NCBI GenBank assembly: GCA_003240755.1 | Contig: QFNF01000017.1 | Coordinates: 1-55,557 of the forward strand | DNA length: 55,557 bases | Reading direction: 5' to 3' | Origin: Sphingomonas hengshuiensis | GTDB taxonomy: Bacteria > Pseudomonadota > Alphaproteobacteria > Sphingomonadales > Sphingomonadaceae | In this document: positions 1 to 7,970 of the stretch, piece by piece | Numbering within the stretch: position 1 is the first letter of the stretch | Layout: each line of letters starts with the position of its first letter | Notes under the pieces: generated by a model | Told to the model about the DNA's origin: nothing | Seen by the model: only the letters and a program-made list of their open reading frames with translations | Databases searched by the model: none | Program-made: the position numbers and the translations under genes

Positions 1-99
1 CGCTACGCGCTACGACCGCTGCCCAACCGCCTTCTTCGCCGCCGTCGCCCTCGCCGCAACCGTCATCTTCTGGCTATGATCAACGAGTCCTGACCCTAG
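1..99 (+). mobile_element. right end of an IS5-family insertion sequence
   Basis: The first ~80 nt encode the carboxy end of a DDE transposase. They are followed by a short terminal stretch, GAGTCCTGACCCTAG at 85-99, whose reverse complement GGGTCAGGACTC looks like the terminal inverted repeat of IS427/IS1031-type IS5 elements. Base composition changes sharply here, from GC-rich on the left to AT-richer on the right. The rest of the element lies outside the window, so neither the other inverted repeat nor the target duplication can be seen. The exact end (97-99) is inferred. Confidence 0.7.
2..79 (+). CDS. IS5-family transposase, C-terminal 25 residues (5' end outside window)
   Basis: The frame is open from the window edge and ends in TGA at 77-79. 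It encodes ATRYDRCPTAFFAAVALAAT followed by VIFWL. An RY(A/D)..C....F..A...AATVIFWL ending is typical of the extreme C-terminus of IS5-family DDE transposases, as known from the family. The catalytic residues lie upstream and are not visible. Part of the opposite strand is also open here, but that is only the read-through of the interrupted ATPase gene into the IS. Confidence 0.7.
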   Translation, partial: ATRYDRCPTAFFAAVALAATVIFWL

Positions 100-327
100 C
101 TCTATGACTCGCGCTCTAGTATTTGAATAATCATTGTTTTCGAGAAAGACCGAGTACGAGGTCTTGCCTGTCCCTTTTTCGCCTATCAAGAAGTATTTAC
201 TAGGCTTGATTATTTCGTCTAAAAACTTTTCCTTGTACAGAATTTTACCAAGCAGATTTTTGTTGTCACGCTGGCGATAATTGACGGCGTCAATCGGACC
301 AAAATCAAGTGCTGGAACCGGTAGCAT
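98..327 (-). pseudogene. P-loop ATPase (Sll1717-like), cut off by the IS5 element
   Basis: Reading leftwards from ATG at 327, after a good ribosome site (GGGGAGG), the protein begins MLPVPALDFGPIDAVNYRQR and reaches a Walker A motif, GEKGTGKTS, near residue 46. The segment KYFLIGEKGTGKTSYSVFL followed by NNDY resembles the N-terminus of the P-loop ATPase family named after Sll1717, whose members are several hundred residues long. Here recognisable sequence stops after about 75 residues, where IS5 sequence begins, and the remaining translation is antisense of the transposase. GC content is clearly below that of the chromosome to the right. The gene probably belonged to the same island as the HNH gene. 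Family assignment is moderate; the truncation is clear. Confidence 0.6.
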
Positions 328-411
328 CCTGCCTCCCCTGATGGTGATACGTGATATAGAAAGCACGATTTCCTAGAATGACATAGACCCAATTGATGCC
401 ACGCTAGCAAT

Positions 412-429
412 GGTTTTGCCGGTAAAACC
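412..429. repeat. short inverted repeat (possible terminator or operator)
   Basis: GGTTTT-GCCGGT-AAAACC has perfect 6-bp arms. It lies between the end of the HNH frame (506) and the start of the ATPase frame (327). It could terminate HNH transcription or act as an operator for the ATPase. Nothing else was recognised between 328 and 505. Confidence 0.3.
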
Positions 430-505
430 AGGCCGATGATGCTGGCCATTTGTGTGCCCGCGTATGTCAGCGTTTCATAACAGCGGGCGCGCGCAGCGTT
501 GCGAG

Positions 506-814
506 CTACCGCGACGTACATTCGTCCCTGACCGTAGAGAATGCGTCACGAAGCGTCCGAAAGGTTATCGAACTCGGCTTTCGATGTGCCATCCGGTGGC
601 AGTTCGCACACAGCAACGCCAAATCTGACAGCTTAACCTTAGAACCGGGCTTAAGCGTATGGACCGGCTTTAAGTGGTGAACCTCGATATACCCTGCGCC
701 TAGCTCGCCGTAGGTCGCTTCGAAGTCAAAGGCGCAAACCTCGCAAACCAAAGGCCCCTTCGCCTTGAGCATACGTTGGGCAGTTTCGGTGAGTTCGTTC
801 GTCATGTGGAACAC
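506..814 (-). CDS. HNH endonuclease, probably lacking its N-terminal part
   Basis: The 102-residue frame contains a recognisable HNH nuclease fold: CEVCAFDF, then IEVHHLKPV about 20 residues later, then LLCANCHRMAH. The two CxxC pairs would bind structural zinc and the HH pair supplies the metal-binding and catalytic histidines. In restriction-type HNH proteins this module normally sits at the C-terminus of a larger protein. The reading frame stays open upstream of the GTG at 814 to a TGA at 884-886, without an ATG and without a good ribosome site. The island boundary begins just beyond, at about 914. The gene is therefore probably the 3' remnant of a larger nuclease gene. An ATG at 805 is an alternative start. 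Its GC is lower than that of neighbouring chromosomal genes. Confidence 0.6.
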   Translation of the reverse strand: MFHMTNELTETAQRMLKAKGPLVCEVCAFDFEATYGELGAGYIEVHHLKPVHTLKPGSKVKLSDLALLCANCHRMAHRKPSSITFRTLRDAFSTVRDECTSR

Positions 815-913
815 GTAGGATCGTGCCGGCGCTTCGCTAAGGCTGCGTCGATCAATCGAAAGATTCTCAGCTAGTTGCGGTTTTCATAAATGGTTGCTGT
901 GGTGTCAGGTTGT

Positions 914-959
914 GTTGACATCGCAGGGGTCGCAAGTTCAATCCTTGCCGCGCCCACCA
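914..959 (+). other. attachment-site copy: 3' part of a tRNA-Val(GAC) gene
   Basis: From about 914 the sequence reads as a tRNA 3' part: anticodon loop TTGACAT (915-921, anticodon GAC), stem CGCAG, variable loop, T-arm GCAAG-TTCAATC-CTTGC (932-948), acceptor strand CGCGCCC (949-955), discriminator A and CCA (957-959). The matching 5' part, which should begin GGGCGCG and contain a D-arm, is absent; the sequence to the left is unrelated AT-richer DNA. Integrases that target tRNA genes leave exactly such a 3' duplicate at the far end of the inserted element. The intact tRNA-Val gene is predicted to lie to the left of this window. Confidence 0.75.
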
Positions 960-964
960 TGTAG

Positions 965-999
965 AACCCCGTCAACCCATTGGGTCGGCGGGGTTTTTG
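965..999 (+). terminator. rho-independent terminator of the original tRNA-Val gene
   Basis: AACCCCG at 965-971 pairs with CGGGGTT at 989-995. An inner ACCC/GGGT extension is possible and a TTTTT run (994-998) follows. Its position 5 nt after the CCA end shows that the tRNA fragment still has its native downstream flank. Confidence 0.75.
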
Positions 1000-1080
1000 T
1001 TTGTGGCTGCGTGCGTTTCCGGCATTGCGCGGGCCGCCGGCGGCGTTAGCTTCGGCGAAACGATCATGGGGGGCACGAGC

Positions 1081-2670
1081 ATGCGCCGGTACGGAATCCT
1101 GGGCATGGCGGCGATGGCTTGCGCGACGCCGTCGGTGGCGGGGCAATCGCGCGGCGATGCGGTCGAGGAAGTGTCGGTCGACCGGTTGCAGGAGGGCATG
1201 CGCCAGGGCACGCTGACCAGCGTCGCCGTCACCCGCGCCTATCTGGCCCGGATCGCGGCGATCGACCGGCAGGGACCGACGCTGCGCAGCGTCATCGCGC
1301 TGAACCCGGATGCGCTGGCGCAGGCGCAGGCGCTGGATGCCGAACGTCGCGCCGGGCGGGTGCGGGGGCCGCTGCACGGGGTGCCGATCCTCATCAAGGA
1401 CAATATCGAAACCGCCGACCGCATGGCGACCACGGCGGGCAGCCTGGCGCTCAAGGACAATGTGACCGGCCGCGACGCGCCGCTCGTCGCCGCGCTGCGC
1501 CGCGCGGGGGCGGTGATCCTGGGCAAGACGAACCTGTCCGAATGGGCGAACATCCGCTCCACGCGGTCGATGAGCGGGTGGAGCGCGGTCGGCGGACTGG
1601 TGCGCAATCCATACGCGCTCGATCGTACCGCCTGCGGATCGTCGTCGGGATCGGGCGCGGCGGTCGCCGCCAGCCTTGCCGCCGTCGCGGTCGGGACCGA
1701 GACCGACGGGTCGGTGGTGTGTCCGTCGTCGATCAACGGACTGGTCGGGTTCAAGCCGACGCTGGGCCTCATCAGCCGCAGCCGGATCGTGCCGATCAGC
1801 CATAGCCAGGATACGCCCGGACCGATGGCGCGGTCGGTGCGCGATGCCGCGCTGCTGTTGTCGGCGATGGTCGGTCCGGACCCGGGCGACCCGGCGACCG
1901 CGCGGACGACGCCACGCGACTATGCCGCAGGGCTGTCGGCCGGGGCGCTGGCGGGCAAACGGGTCGGCGTGGTGCGGCCGGACGACCTGCCCGCGCCGCT
2001 GGCCGCGCGGTTCGATGCGGCGCTGGCGGTGCTGCGCGCGGCCGGTGCCACGCTGGTCGACGTGACGATGCCGAAGCTCGACGGGCTGGGCACCGCCGAG
2101 CTGGTCGTGCTGAAGACCGAGCTGAAGGCCGATCTCGACGCCTATCTCGCGACCACGCCGGCGGCGGTGAAGACGCGCACGCTGGCGCAGGTCATCGCGT
2201 TCAATCGCGAGCGGGCGGATGCGGAAATGCCGTTCTTCGCGCAGGAACTGTTCGAGCAGGCGGAGAAGACCAAAGGGATCGCCGATCCCGCCTATCGTGC
2301 CGCGCGCGCCACGTCGCTGCGGCTGGCGGGGCGGGAGGGGATCGATGCGATGCTGGCAGCGGCGAAGGCCGGGCTGCTGGTGACGCCGACCTATGGCGCG
2401 GCGTGGCTGAGCGATCCGGTCCATGGCGACCAATATGGCGGGCCGTCGGCATCGACGCTGCCCGCGGTCGCCGGCTATCCGCACCTGACCGTGCCGATGG
2501 GGCTGATGCAGGGGCTGCCGGTCGGGTTGTCGTTCATCGGCACCGCGAACGCCGATGCGGACGTGCTGTCGGCGGGCTATGCCTATGAACAGCGGGCAGG
2601 GGCGCGGGTGGCGCCGCGCTACCTGCCCCAGGCGGCGGTGGGGCCGGGGCTGGAGGGCAACCGGCGCTGA
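1081..2670 (+). CDS. amidase-signature family hydrolase, exported
   Basis: This enzyme would hydrolyse carboxamide bonds; the closest described relatives by pattern are bacterial peptide amidases. The amidase-signature catalytic triad is visible: Lys106 in ILIKDNIE, cis-Ser187 in CGSSSGSG and nucleophile Ser211 in GTETDGS. A signal peptide ending near PSVAGQ indicates export to the periplasm. The ATG at 1081 is chosen because GGGGGG lies 7 nt upstream and the signal peptide begins at once. Longer readings would begin inside the tRNA terminator or at 1066. The product is 529 residues, normal for the family. It stands alone directly beside the island boundary. The substrate cannot be predicted. 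Confidence 0.85.
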   Translation: MRRYGILGMAAMACATPSVAGQSRGDAVEEVSVDRLQEGMRQGTLTSVAVTRAYLARIAAIDRQGPTLRSVIALNPDALAQAQALDAERRAGRVRGPLHGVPILIKDNIETADRMATTAGSLALKDNVTGRDAPLVAALRRAGAVILGKTNLSEWANIRSTRSMSGWSAVGGLVRNPYALDRTACGSSSGSGAAVAASLAAVAVGTETDGSVVCPSSINGLVGFKPTLGLISRSRIVPISHSQDTPGPMARSVRDAALLLSAMVGPDPGDPATARTTPRDYAAGLSAGALAGKRVGVVRPDDLPAPLAARFDAALAVLRAAGATLVDVTMPKLDGLGTAELVVLKTELKADLDAYLATTPAAVKTRTLAQVIAFNRERADAEMPFFAQELFEQAEKTKGIADPAYRAARATSLRLAGREGIDAMLAAAKAGLLVTPTYGAAWLSDPVHGDQYGGPSASTLPAVAGYPHLTVPMGLMQGLPVGLSFIGTANADADVLSAGYAYEQRAGARVAPRYLPQAAVGPGLEGNRR

Positions 2671-2931
2671 CGGTACGCCCCGGCCTTTGTGGGGGTGTTT
2701 CCGGTCGCTCCTCCGTCCGCCGTTGCCACCCGTCCTTTCGCCGGACCCGGGGTGCGTCGCGACGGGACATGCCGGCGCGCGCGACGGTGCCGTTACCGCC
2801 GGAGCGATCGCCCGGTGGCAACGTTCCGACGATTGAGCGCTGACAGCCGCGCGCGGCTATGCCAAAAGCAATAATATTACGCGGGAATGAGTCGGCGACA
2901 GACCGGCCCGGCCGCACCGACAGGAGAGACT
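2671..2931. promoter_or_regulatory. 261-nt leader ahead of the valine-catabolism operon
   Basis: No convincing coding sequence is present. An AT-rich island in GC-rich surroundings, AATAATATTA around 2869-2879, lies 50-60 nt upstream of the mmsA start and is a plausible -10 or regulator-binding region. TTGAGC at about 2833 with a TATGCC-like hexamer is a weaker sigma-70 candidate. No regulator gene is adjacent. Confidence 0.3.
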
Positions 2932-4461
2932 ATGCGGGTCATCGATCATGTGATCGCAGGCGGGAATCAGGCCACGGACGGCGCGACCGGCGCGGTGTTC
3001 GATCCCAATCGCGGCGAGGTGCAGGCGCATGTCCGCCTCGGCACCGCCGCCGATCTCGACCGTGCCGTCGCGGCGGCGCAGGCGGCGCAGCCGGGCTGGG
3101 CGGCGACCAACCCGCAGAAGCGCGCCCGCGTGCTGTTCGCGTTCAAGCAACTGGTCGAAGCGAACATGGCCGAGCTGGCCGAATTGCTGTCGAGCGAACA
3201 TGGCAAGGTGATCGCCGATGCGAAGGGCGATATCCAGCGCGGGCTGGACGTCATCGAATTCGCCTGCGGCGTGCCGCATCTGCTGAAGGGCGACTATACC
3301 CAGGGCGCCGGGCCGGGGATCGACGTGTATTCGATGCGCGTTCCCATGGGTATCGGGGCGGGGATCACCCCGTTCAACTTTCCGGCGATGATCCCGATGT
3401 GGATGTTCGGCGTGGCCATCGCCTGCGGCAACGCCTTCATCCTGAAGCCCAGCGAGCGCGATCCGTCGGTCCCCGTCCGCCTTGCCCGACTGATGCTGGA
3501 GGCCGGTGCGCCCGAAGGCATCCTGCAGGTCGTGCATGGCGACAAGACGGTGGTCGACGCGATCCTCGACCATCCGGCGATCGGCGCGGTCAGCTTCGTC
3601 GGATCGTCCGACATCGCCCATTATGTCTATCGGCGCGGCGTCGCGGCGGGCAAGCGCGTGCAGGCGATGGGCGGGGCCAAGAACCACGGCATCGTCATGC
3701 CCGATGCCGATCTCGACCAGGTCGTCGCCGATCTGGCGGGCGCGGCGTTCGGTTCGGCGGGCGAGCGGTGCATGGCGCTGCCGGTGGTGGTGCCGGTCGG
3801 CGACAGGACCGCCGAGGCCCTGCGCGAAAAGCTGATCCCCGCGATCGCCGGCTTGCGCGTCGGTGTGTCGACCGATGCGGAGGCGCATTACGGCCCGGTC
3901 GTGAACGCCCAGCACAAGGCACGGGTCGAGGGATGGATCGCCAGGGGCGTCGAGGAAGGCGCCGAGCTGGTCGTCGATGGCCGGGGTTTCAGCCTGCAGG
4001 GGCATGAGCGCGGTTTCTTCATCGGCCCGACGCTGCTGGACCATGTGACGCCGCAGATGGAATCCTATCGCGAGGAAATCTTCGGCCCCGTCCTCCAGAT
4101 CGTCCGTGCGCCCGATTTCGAAACCGCCGTCCGCCTGCCGAGCGAGCACCAATATGGCAACGGCGTCGCGATCTTCACCCGCAACGGCCATGCCGCGCGC
4201 GAATTCGCCGCGCGGGTCAATGTCGGCATGGTCGGCATCAACGTGCCGATCCCGGTACCGGTCGCCTATCACAGCTTTGGCGGGTGGAAGCGCAGCGCGT
4301 TCGGCGACGTGAACCAGCATGGCGAGGAAGGCGTGCGCTTCTGGACCAGGGTGAAGACGATCACCCAGCGCTGGCCCGACGGATCGGCGACGGGTTCGCA
4401 GGCCGAGGACGGCGCCGCGGCGCGGACGCAGGATGCGTTCGTCATTCCGACGATGGGGTAG
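2932..4461 (+). CDS. mmsA: methylmalonate-semialdehyde dehydrogenase (CoA-acylating)
   Basis: The enzyme oxidises (S)-methylmalonate semialdehyde with CoA and NAD+ to propionyl-CoA, the last step of valine breakdown. It has the aldehyde-dehydrogenase fold with the MmsA-type catalytic motif GSAGERCMALP (Cys280) and the N-terminal ITPFNFPAMIP segment. AGGAGAG immediately before ATG 2932 fixes the start; the open frame extends 45 nt further upstream without a ribosome site. At 509 residues the length is typical. It is the first gene of a tightly packed operon that also encodes the preceding valine-pathway enzymes and ends with mmsB. Confidence 0.93.
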   Translation: MRVIDHVIAGGNQATDGATGAVFDPNRGEVQAHVRLGTAADLDRAVAAAQAAQPGWAATNPQKRARVLFAFKQLVEANMAELAELLSSEHGKVIADAKGDIQRGLDVIEFACGVPHLLKGDYTQGAGPGIDVYSMRVPMGIGAGITPFNFPAMIPMWMFGVAIACGNAFILKPSERDPSVPVRLARLMLEAGAPEGILQVVHGDKTVVDAILDHPAIGAVSFVGSSDIAHYVYRRGVAAGKRVQAMGGAKNHGIVMPDADLDQVVADLAGAAFGSAGERCMALPVVVPVGDRTAEALREKLIPAIAGLRVGVSTDAEAHYGPVVNAQHKARVEGWIARGVEEGAELVVDGRGFSLQGHERGFFIGPTLLDHVTPQMESYREEIFGPVLQIVRAPDFETAVRLPSEHQYGNGVAIFTRNGHAAREFAARVNVGMVGINVPIPVPVAYHSFGGWKRSAFGDVNQHGEEGVRFWTRVKTITQRWPDGSATGSQAEDGAAARTQDAFVIPTMG

Positions 4462-4465
4462 GGGC

Positions 4466-5395
4466 ATGACGCGGTGGGTGGTGGCGGTCGTGGCGGCGTG
4501 CGTCGCCGCGATGCCGGCGGTGGCGCAGAAACGCATCGCGCTGACCTTCGACGATGCGCCGCGCGTGCGCGGGCCGTTCCTGACGCCCGACGAACGCACC
4601 CGGCGGCTGATCGCGGGCCTGCGGAAGGCGAAGGTTCGCCAGGCCGCGTTCTTCGTCGTCCCGGGCAGCCTTGCCGGACCCGATGGCGCAGGCGGGGAGC
4701 GGCGGATCGCGGCCTATGTCGCCGCGGGGCATGTCATCGCCAACCACAGTTTCAGCCATCCCGGGCTGAAGTCGATGACCGCGCAGGCCTATCTGGCGGA
4801 CATCGACCGGGCGGGCGCGTGGCTGACAGGGCGGCGGGGCGTACGTCCATGGTTCCGTTTCCCGTTCCTGGACGAAGGCGGCAGCGACAAGGGCAAGCGC
4901 GATGCGGTGCGCGCCGGGCTGGCGGCGCGCGGACTGTCGAACGGCTATGTCACCGTCGACGGATCGGACTGGAATATCGAGGCGATGACCATCGAGGCGC
5001 GCAGGGCCGGCAAGCCGATCGACCTCGATGCGTTGCGCGACCTCTATGTTGAGACACATGTCCAATCCGCCGAGTTCGCCGACGGCCTGGCCCGCCGGGC
5101 GCTGGGGCGGCAGCCGGTGCAGGTGATGCTGCTCCACGAAACCGACCTGGCCGCCTATTGGATCGCCGACCTTGTCGCGGGGTTGCGCCGGAAGGGGTGG
5201 GAGATCGTCGGCGCTGACGGCGCCTATCGCGATCCGATCGCGAAGTTGCATCCCGATGTGCCGTCGGCGCAGGGCACGCTGCTGGAGGCGATTGCGTGGG
5301 AAAAGGGGCTGCCGGCGCCGCGCTGGTACGACCGCAACACCCCGTCGATCGCGACGCCGCTGTACCGGCGCCGCGTGCTGCACGAGGGGCAGTGA
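4466..5395 (+). CDS. polysaccharide deacetylase (NodB-like), exported
   Basis: A signal peptide (MTRWVVAVVAACVAAMPAVA) is followed by a carbohydrate esterase 4 / NodB domain. Motif 1 is RIALTFDDAPR with the catalytic and metal-binding Asp pair, motif 2 is NHSFSHPG with the two zinc-binding His, and motif 3 is WFRFPFLDEGG. The protein should remove acetyl groups from an amino sugar in the periplasm or cell wall. It begins 4 nt after mmsA and its TGA overlaps the ATG of the next gene, so it is transcribed with the valine operon although it has no obvious role in it. The length (309 residues) includes a C-terminal extension beyond the NodB core. Confidence 0.82.
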   Translation: MTRWVVAVVAACVAAMPAVAQKRIALTFDDAPRVRGPFLTPDERTRRLIAGLRKAKVRQAAFFVVPGSLAGPDGAGGERRIAAYVAAGHVIANHSFSHPGLKSMTAQAYLADIDRAGAWLTGRRGVRPWFRFPFLDEGGSDKGKRDAVRAGLAARGLSNGYVTVDGSDWNIEAMTIEARRAGKPIDLDALRDLYVETHVQSAEFADGLARRALGRQPVQVMLLHETDLAAYWIADLVAGLRRKGWEIVGADGAYRDPIAKLHPDVPSAQGTLLEAIAWEKGLPAPRWYDRNTPSIATPLYRRRVLHEGQ

Positions 5396-5785
5396 TGCGC
5401 CGACGGCATACCGCGTCCGCCTCGCCCTACGAAGCCGCGATCGGCTTTGCGGGGGGTGCGGCTGGGCGACCGCATTCTGGTGTCGGGCACCGCACCGGTC
5501 GAACCGGACGGCAGCAGTACCCCCGGCGGCGCCGAGCGCCAGGCGGAACGATGCTTCGCGATCATCGCGGAGGCGATCGGACAATTGGGCGGACGGATCG
5601 ACGATGTCGTCCGCACGCGCATGTACCTGACCGACCCGGCCGACGCCGATGCGGTGGGGCGGGTCCATGGACGGATGTTCGGCAGCGTGCGGCCCGCCGC
5701 GACGATGCTGGTGGTGGCCGCGCTGCTTCGCCCCGAATGGCGGGTGGAGATCGAGGCCGAAGCGATAGTGGAGAGTGATGCGTGA
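5395..5785 (+). pseudogene. RidA-family (YjgF/Rid) enamine/imine deaminase, frameshifted
   Basis: ATG 5395 overlaps the preceding stop codon (TGATG) and starts MRRRHTASASPYEAAIGFAG. The frame then breaks, and the family sequence resumes one frame later with VRLGDRILVSGTAPVEPDG, running to IEAEAIVESD. Removing one G from the G6 run at 5451-5456 restores a continuous product of about 129 residues. Rid proteins hydrolyse reactive imine or enamine intermediates such as 2-aminoacrylate, and the Arg in VRTRMYLTD is the expected carboxylate-binding residue. The stop overlaps the next gene's GTG start. The break is either a real one-base insertion or a homopolymer sequencing error; an internal GTG start could still produce a shortened protein. 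Confidence 0.75.
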
Positions 5786-6921
5786 ACCCCTTCGACCTGA
5801 CCGACGACCAGCGCGAGATACAGGAACTGGCGCGGCGTTTCACCGCTGACGCGATTACCCCGCATGCGGCGGAATGGGACGAGCAGCACATCTTTCCGCG
5901 CGATACGATCAAACAGGCGGCCGAGCTGGGCTTCGCGGCGATCTATGTGTCCGAAGAGTCGGGCGGGATCGGTCTGGGCCGGATGGAATCGGCGCTCATC
6001 ATGGAGGCGATGGCCTATGGCTGTCCGTCGACCAGCGCGTTCATATCGATCCACAACATGGCGGCATGGATGCTCGATGCGTTCGGATCGGCCGAACTGA
6101 AGGCGCGCTTCCTCCCCGATCTGGTGACGATGGACAAGCTGGCCAGCTATTGCCTGACCGAGCCGTCCTCGGGATCGGACGCGGCGGCGCTCAAGACCAG
6201 GGCGGTGCGCGACGGCGACGATTATGTCGTCACCGGCACCAAGCAGTTCATTTCGGGCGCGGGCGACAACGACGTCTATCTGGTGATGGTCCGCACCGGC
6301 GGCGAGGGGCCGAAGGGCATTTCGTGCCTGCTGATCGAAAAGGACATGCCCGGCGTGTCGTTCGGCGCGAACGAACGCAAGCTCGGCTGGCATTCGCAAC
6401 CGACGCGCGCCGTCATCCTCGACCAGGTGCGCGTCCCCGCCGCCAATCTGGTCGGCGCCGAGGGACAAGGCTTTTCGATCGCGATGCAGGGCCTCGATGG
6501 CGGGCGGCTCAACATCGGCGCATGTTCGCTGGGCGGTGCGCAGCGGTGTCTGGACGAGGCGATCGCCTATACCAAGGCGCGGCAGCAGTTCGGGCGTCCC
6601 ATCGCCGAGTTCCAGAACACGCAGTTCACGCTGGCCGACATGGCGACCGAGCTGGAGGCGGCGCGCGCGCTGCTCTACACCGCTGCCGCCAAAGTGACCG
6701 CGAACGCACCCGACAAGACGCGCTTCGCCGCAATGGCGAAACGCTTCGCCACCGACACCGGATCGAAGGTGGTCGATCAGGCGCTGCAGCTTCATGGCGG
6801 CTATGGCTATCTGATGGATTATCCGATCGAACGTTTCTGGCGCGACCTGCGCGTGCATTCGATCCTTGAAGGGACGAACCAGGTGATGCGGATGATCGTC
6901 GGGCGGGATTTGCTGAAATGA
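5782..6921 (+). CDS. acyl-CoA dehydrogenase, probably isobutyryl-CoA dehydrogenase
   Basis: An FAD flavoenzyme that introduces a trans-2,3 double bond into an acyl-CoA. In this operon it should convert isobutyryl-CoA to methacrylyl-CoA. Family motifs are YCLTEPSSGSDAAALKT (FAD/substrate region), the QLHGGYGY loop and the C-terminal ILEGTNQVMRMIVGRDLL, where the Glu is the catalytic base in short-chain and isobutyryl enzymes. The length (379 residues) is standard. GTG 5782 overlaps the upstream TGA and is followed at once by the usual NPFDLTDDQREIQELARRF start. It ends in an ATGA overlap with the next gene. Confidence 0.88.
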   Translation: MNPFDLTDDQREIQELARRFTADAITPHAAEWDEQHIFPRDTIKQAAELGFAAIYVSEESGGIGLGRMESALIMEAMAYGCPSTSAFISIHNMAAWMLDAFGSAELKARFLPDLVTMDKLASYCLTEPSSGSDAAALKTRAVRDGDDYVVTGTKQFISGAGDNDVYLVMVRTGGEGPKGISCLLIEKDMPGVSFGANERKLGWHSQPTRAVILDQVRVPAANLVGAEGQGFSIAMQGLDGGRLNIGACSLGGAQRCLDEAIAYTKARQQFGRPIAEFQNTQFTLADMATELEAARALLYTAAAKVTANAPDKTRFAAMAKRFATDTGSKVVDQALQLHGGYGYLMDYPIERFWRDLRVHSILEGTNQVMRMIVGRDLLK

Positions 6922-7958
6922 GCGACGTGCTGACGTTCGTCGATGGCCATGTCGGCCGCATCCGGCTGAACCGGCCGAAGGCGCTCCACGCGCTGAACCA
7001 TGCGATGTGCGATGCGATGCTCGCCGCGCTGGAGGCATGGCGCGACGATCCGGCGGTGCAGGCGGTGGTGATCGACCATGCCGAGGGTCGCGGCTTCTGT
7101 GCCGGCGGCGATATCCGGATGATCGCGGCGAGCAGCGCGGCGGACGGTGCCGGTGCCCGCGCCTTCTTCGCGACCGAATACCGGCTCAACCACCGGCTGT
7201 TCACCTATGCCAAGCCGACCGTCGCCGTCATGGACGGGGTGACGATGGGCGGCGGGGTCGGCATCTCGCAGCCATGCACGGTGCGCATCGCGACCGAAAA
7301 CAGCCGCTTTGCCATGCCGGAAACCGCGATCGGCCTGTTCCCCGATGTCGGGGGCGGCTGGTATCTGTCGCGCCTGCGGGGGCGGATCGGCCAGTATCTG
7401 GCGCTGACCGGCGCGCGGCTGGACGGTGGCGAGATGCTGGCGCTGGGCCTTGCGACGCATCTGGTGCATGCCGGCGCGCTGGAGGGGATCACGCGCGCGA
7501 TCGCCGCCGATCCGTCGGCGACCGCGACGATCCTGTCCGAGCATGCGGCCGCGCCCGGCGACGCGGCGATCCTGACGCAGCGCGCGGCGATCGACCGGCT
7601 GTTCGCCAGCGACGATTTCGAAGATATCCTGTCCGCGCTGGAAAACGACAGGTCCGACTGGGCACAGGCGCAACTGGCGACGCTGCGCCAGCGCTCGCCG
7701 CTGTCGTGCAAGGTGTCGCTCAAGCTGCTGCTCGACGGTGCGACCATGCCGACGTTCGAGGACGAGATGCGGCAGGAATATGCGGTAGTGACCCGTATCG
7801 TCCAGCGCCCCGACATCGTCGAGGGCGTCCGCGCGGTGATCGTCGACAAGGATCACGCACCGCAATGGAACCCGGCGACGCCCGAGGGGGTGAGCGACCA
7901 CATGATCGACCGCATCTTCGCACCGCTGGATGCGGGCGACGAATGGCAGCCGCAATGA
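6918..7958 (+). CDS. 3-hydroxyisobutyryl-CoA hydrolase (crotonase fold)
   Basis: A crotonase-superfamily protein with the features of HIBCH: the long form (346 residues), the oxyanion-hole segment GFCAGGDIRM, and the signature MGGGVGIS followed by ETAIGLFPDVGGGWYLSRL, where the Glu and Asp are the catalytic acids of the hydrolase. It releases CoA from 3-hydroxyisobutyryl-CoA, protecting the cell from methacrylyl-CoA build-up and supplying 3-hydroxyisobutyrate to MmsB. ATG 6918 overlaps the TGA of the acyl-CoA dehydrogenase by 4 nt, implying translational coupling. Confidence 0.88.
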   Translation: MSDVLTFVDGHVGRIRLNRPKALHALNHAMCDAMLAALEAWRDDPAVQAVVIDHAEGRGFCAGGDIRMIAASSAADGAGARAFFATEYRLNHRLFTYAKPTVAVMDGVTMGGGVGISQPCTVRIATENSRFAMPETAIGLFPDVGGGWYLSRLRGRIGQYLALTGARLDGGEMLALGLATHLVHAGALEGITRAIAADPSATATILSEHAAAPGDAAILTQRAAIDRLFASDDFEDILSALENDRSDWAQAQLATLRQRSPLSCKVSLKLLLDGATMPTFEDEMRQEYAVVTRIVQRPDIVEGVRAVIVDKDHAPQWNPATPEGVSDHMIDRIFAPLDAGDEWQPQ

Positions 7959-7970
7959 TTGGGGAATAGC

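Noticed and set aside
219..521. 100-codon minus-strand frame in the island end
   Set aside because: Overlaps the ATPase start in another frame; Cys/His/Ser-rich composition without motifs.
871..2484. Long minus-strand frame (537 codons) beginning near the tRNA-Val fragment
   Set aside because: It is antisense to the amidase, very Arg/His-rich, and its start translates the tRNA 3' end (the well-known spurious ARIELATP-type peptide). No family features.
2857..4599. 580-codon minus-strand frame opposite mmsA
   Set aside because: Shadow frame with His/Arg/Asp-rich composition typical of antisense GC-rich codons; mmsA is unambiguous on the other strand.
5224..7038. 604-codon minus-strand frame opposite RidA and the acyl-CoA dehydrogenase
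   Set aside because: Antisense shadow; no start context and no motifs.
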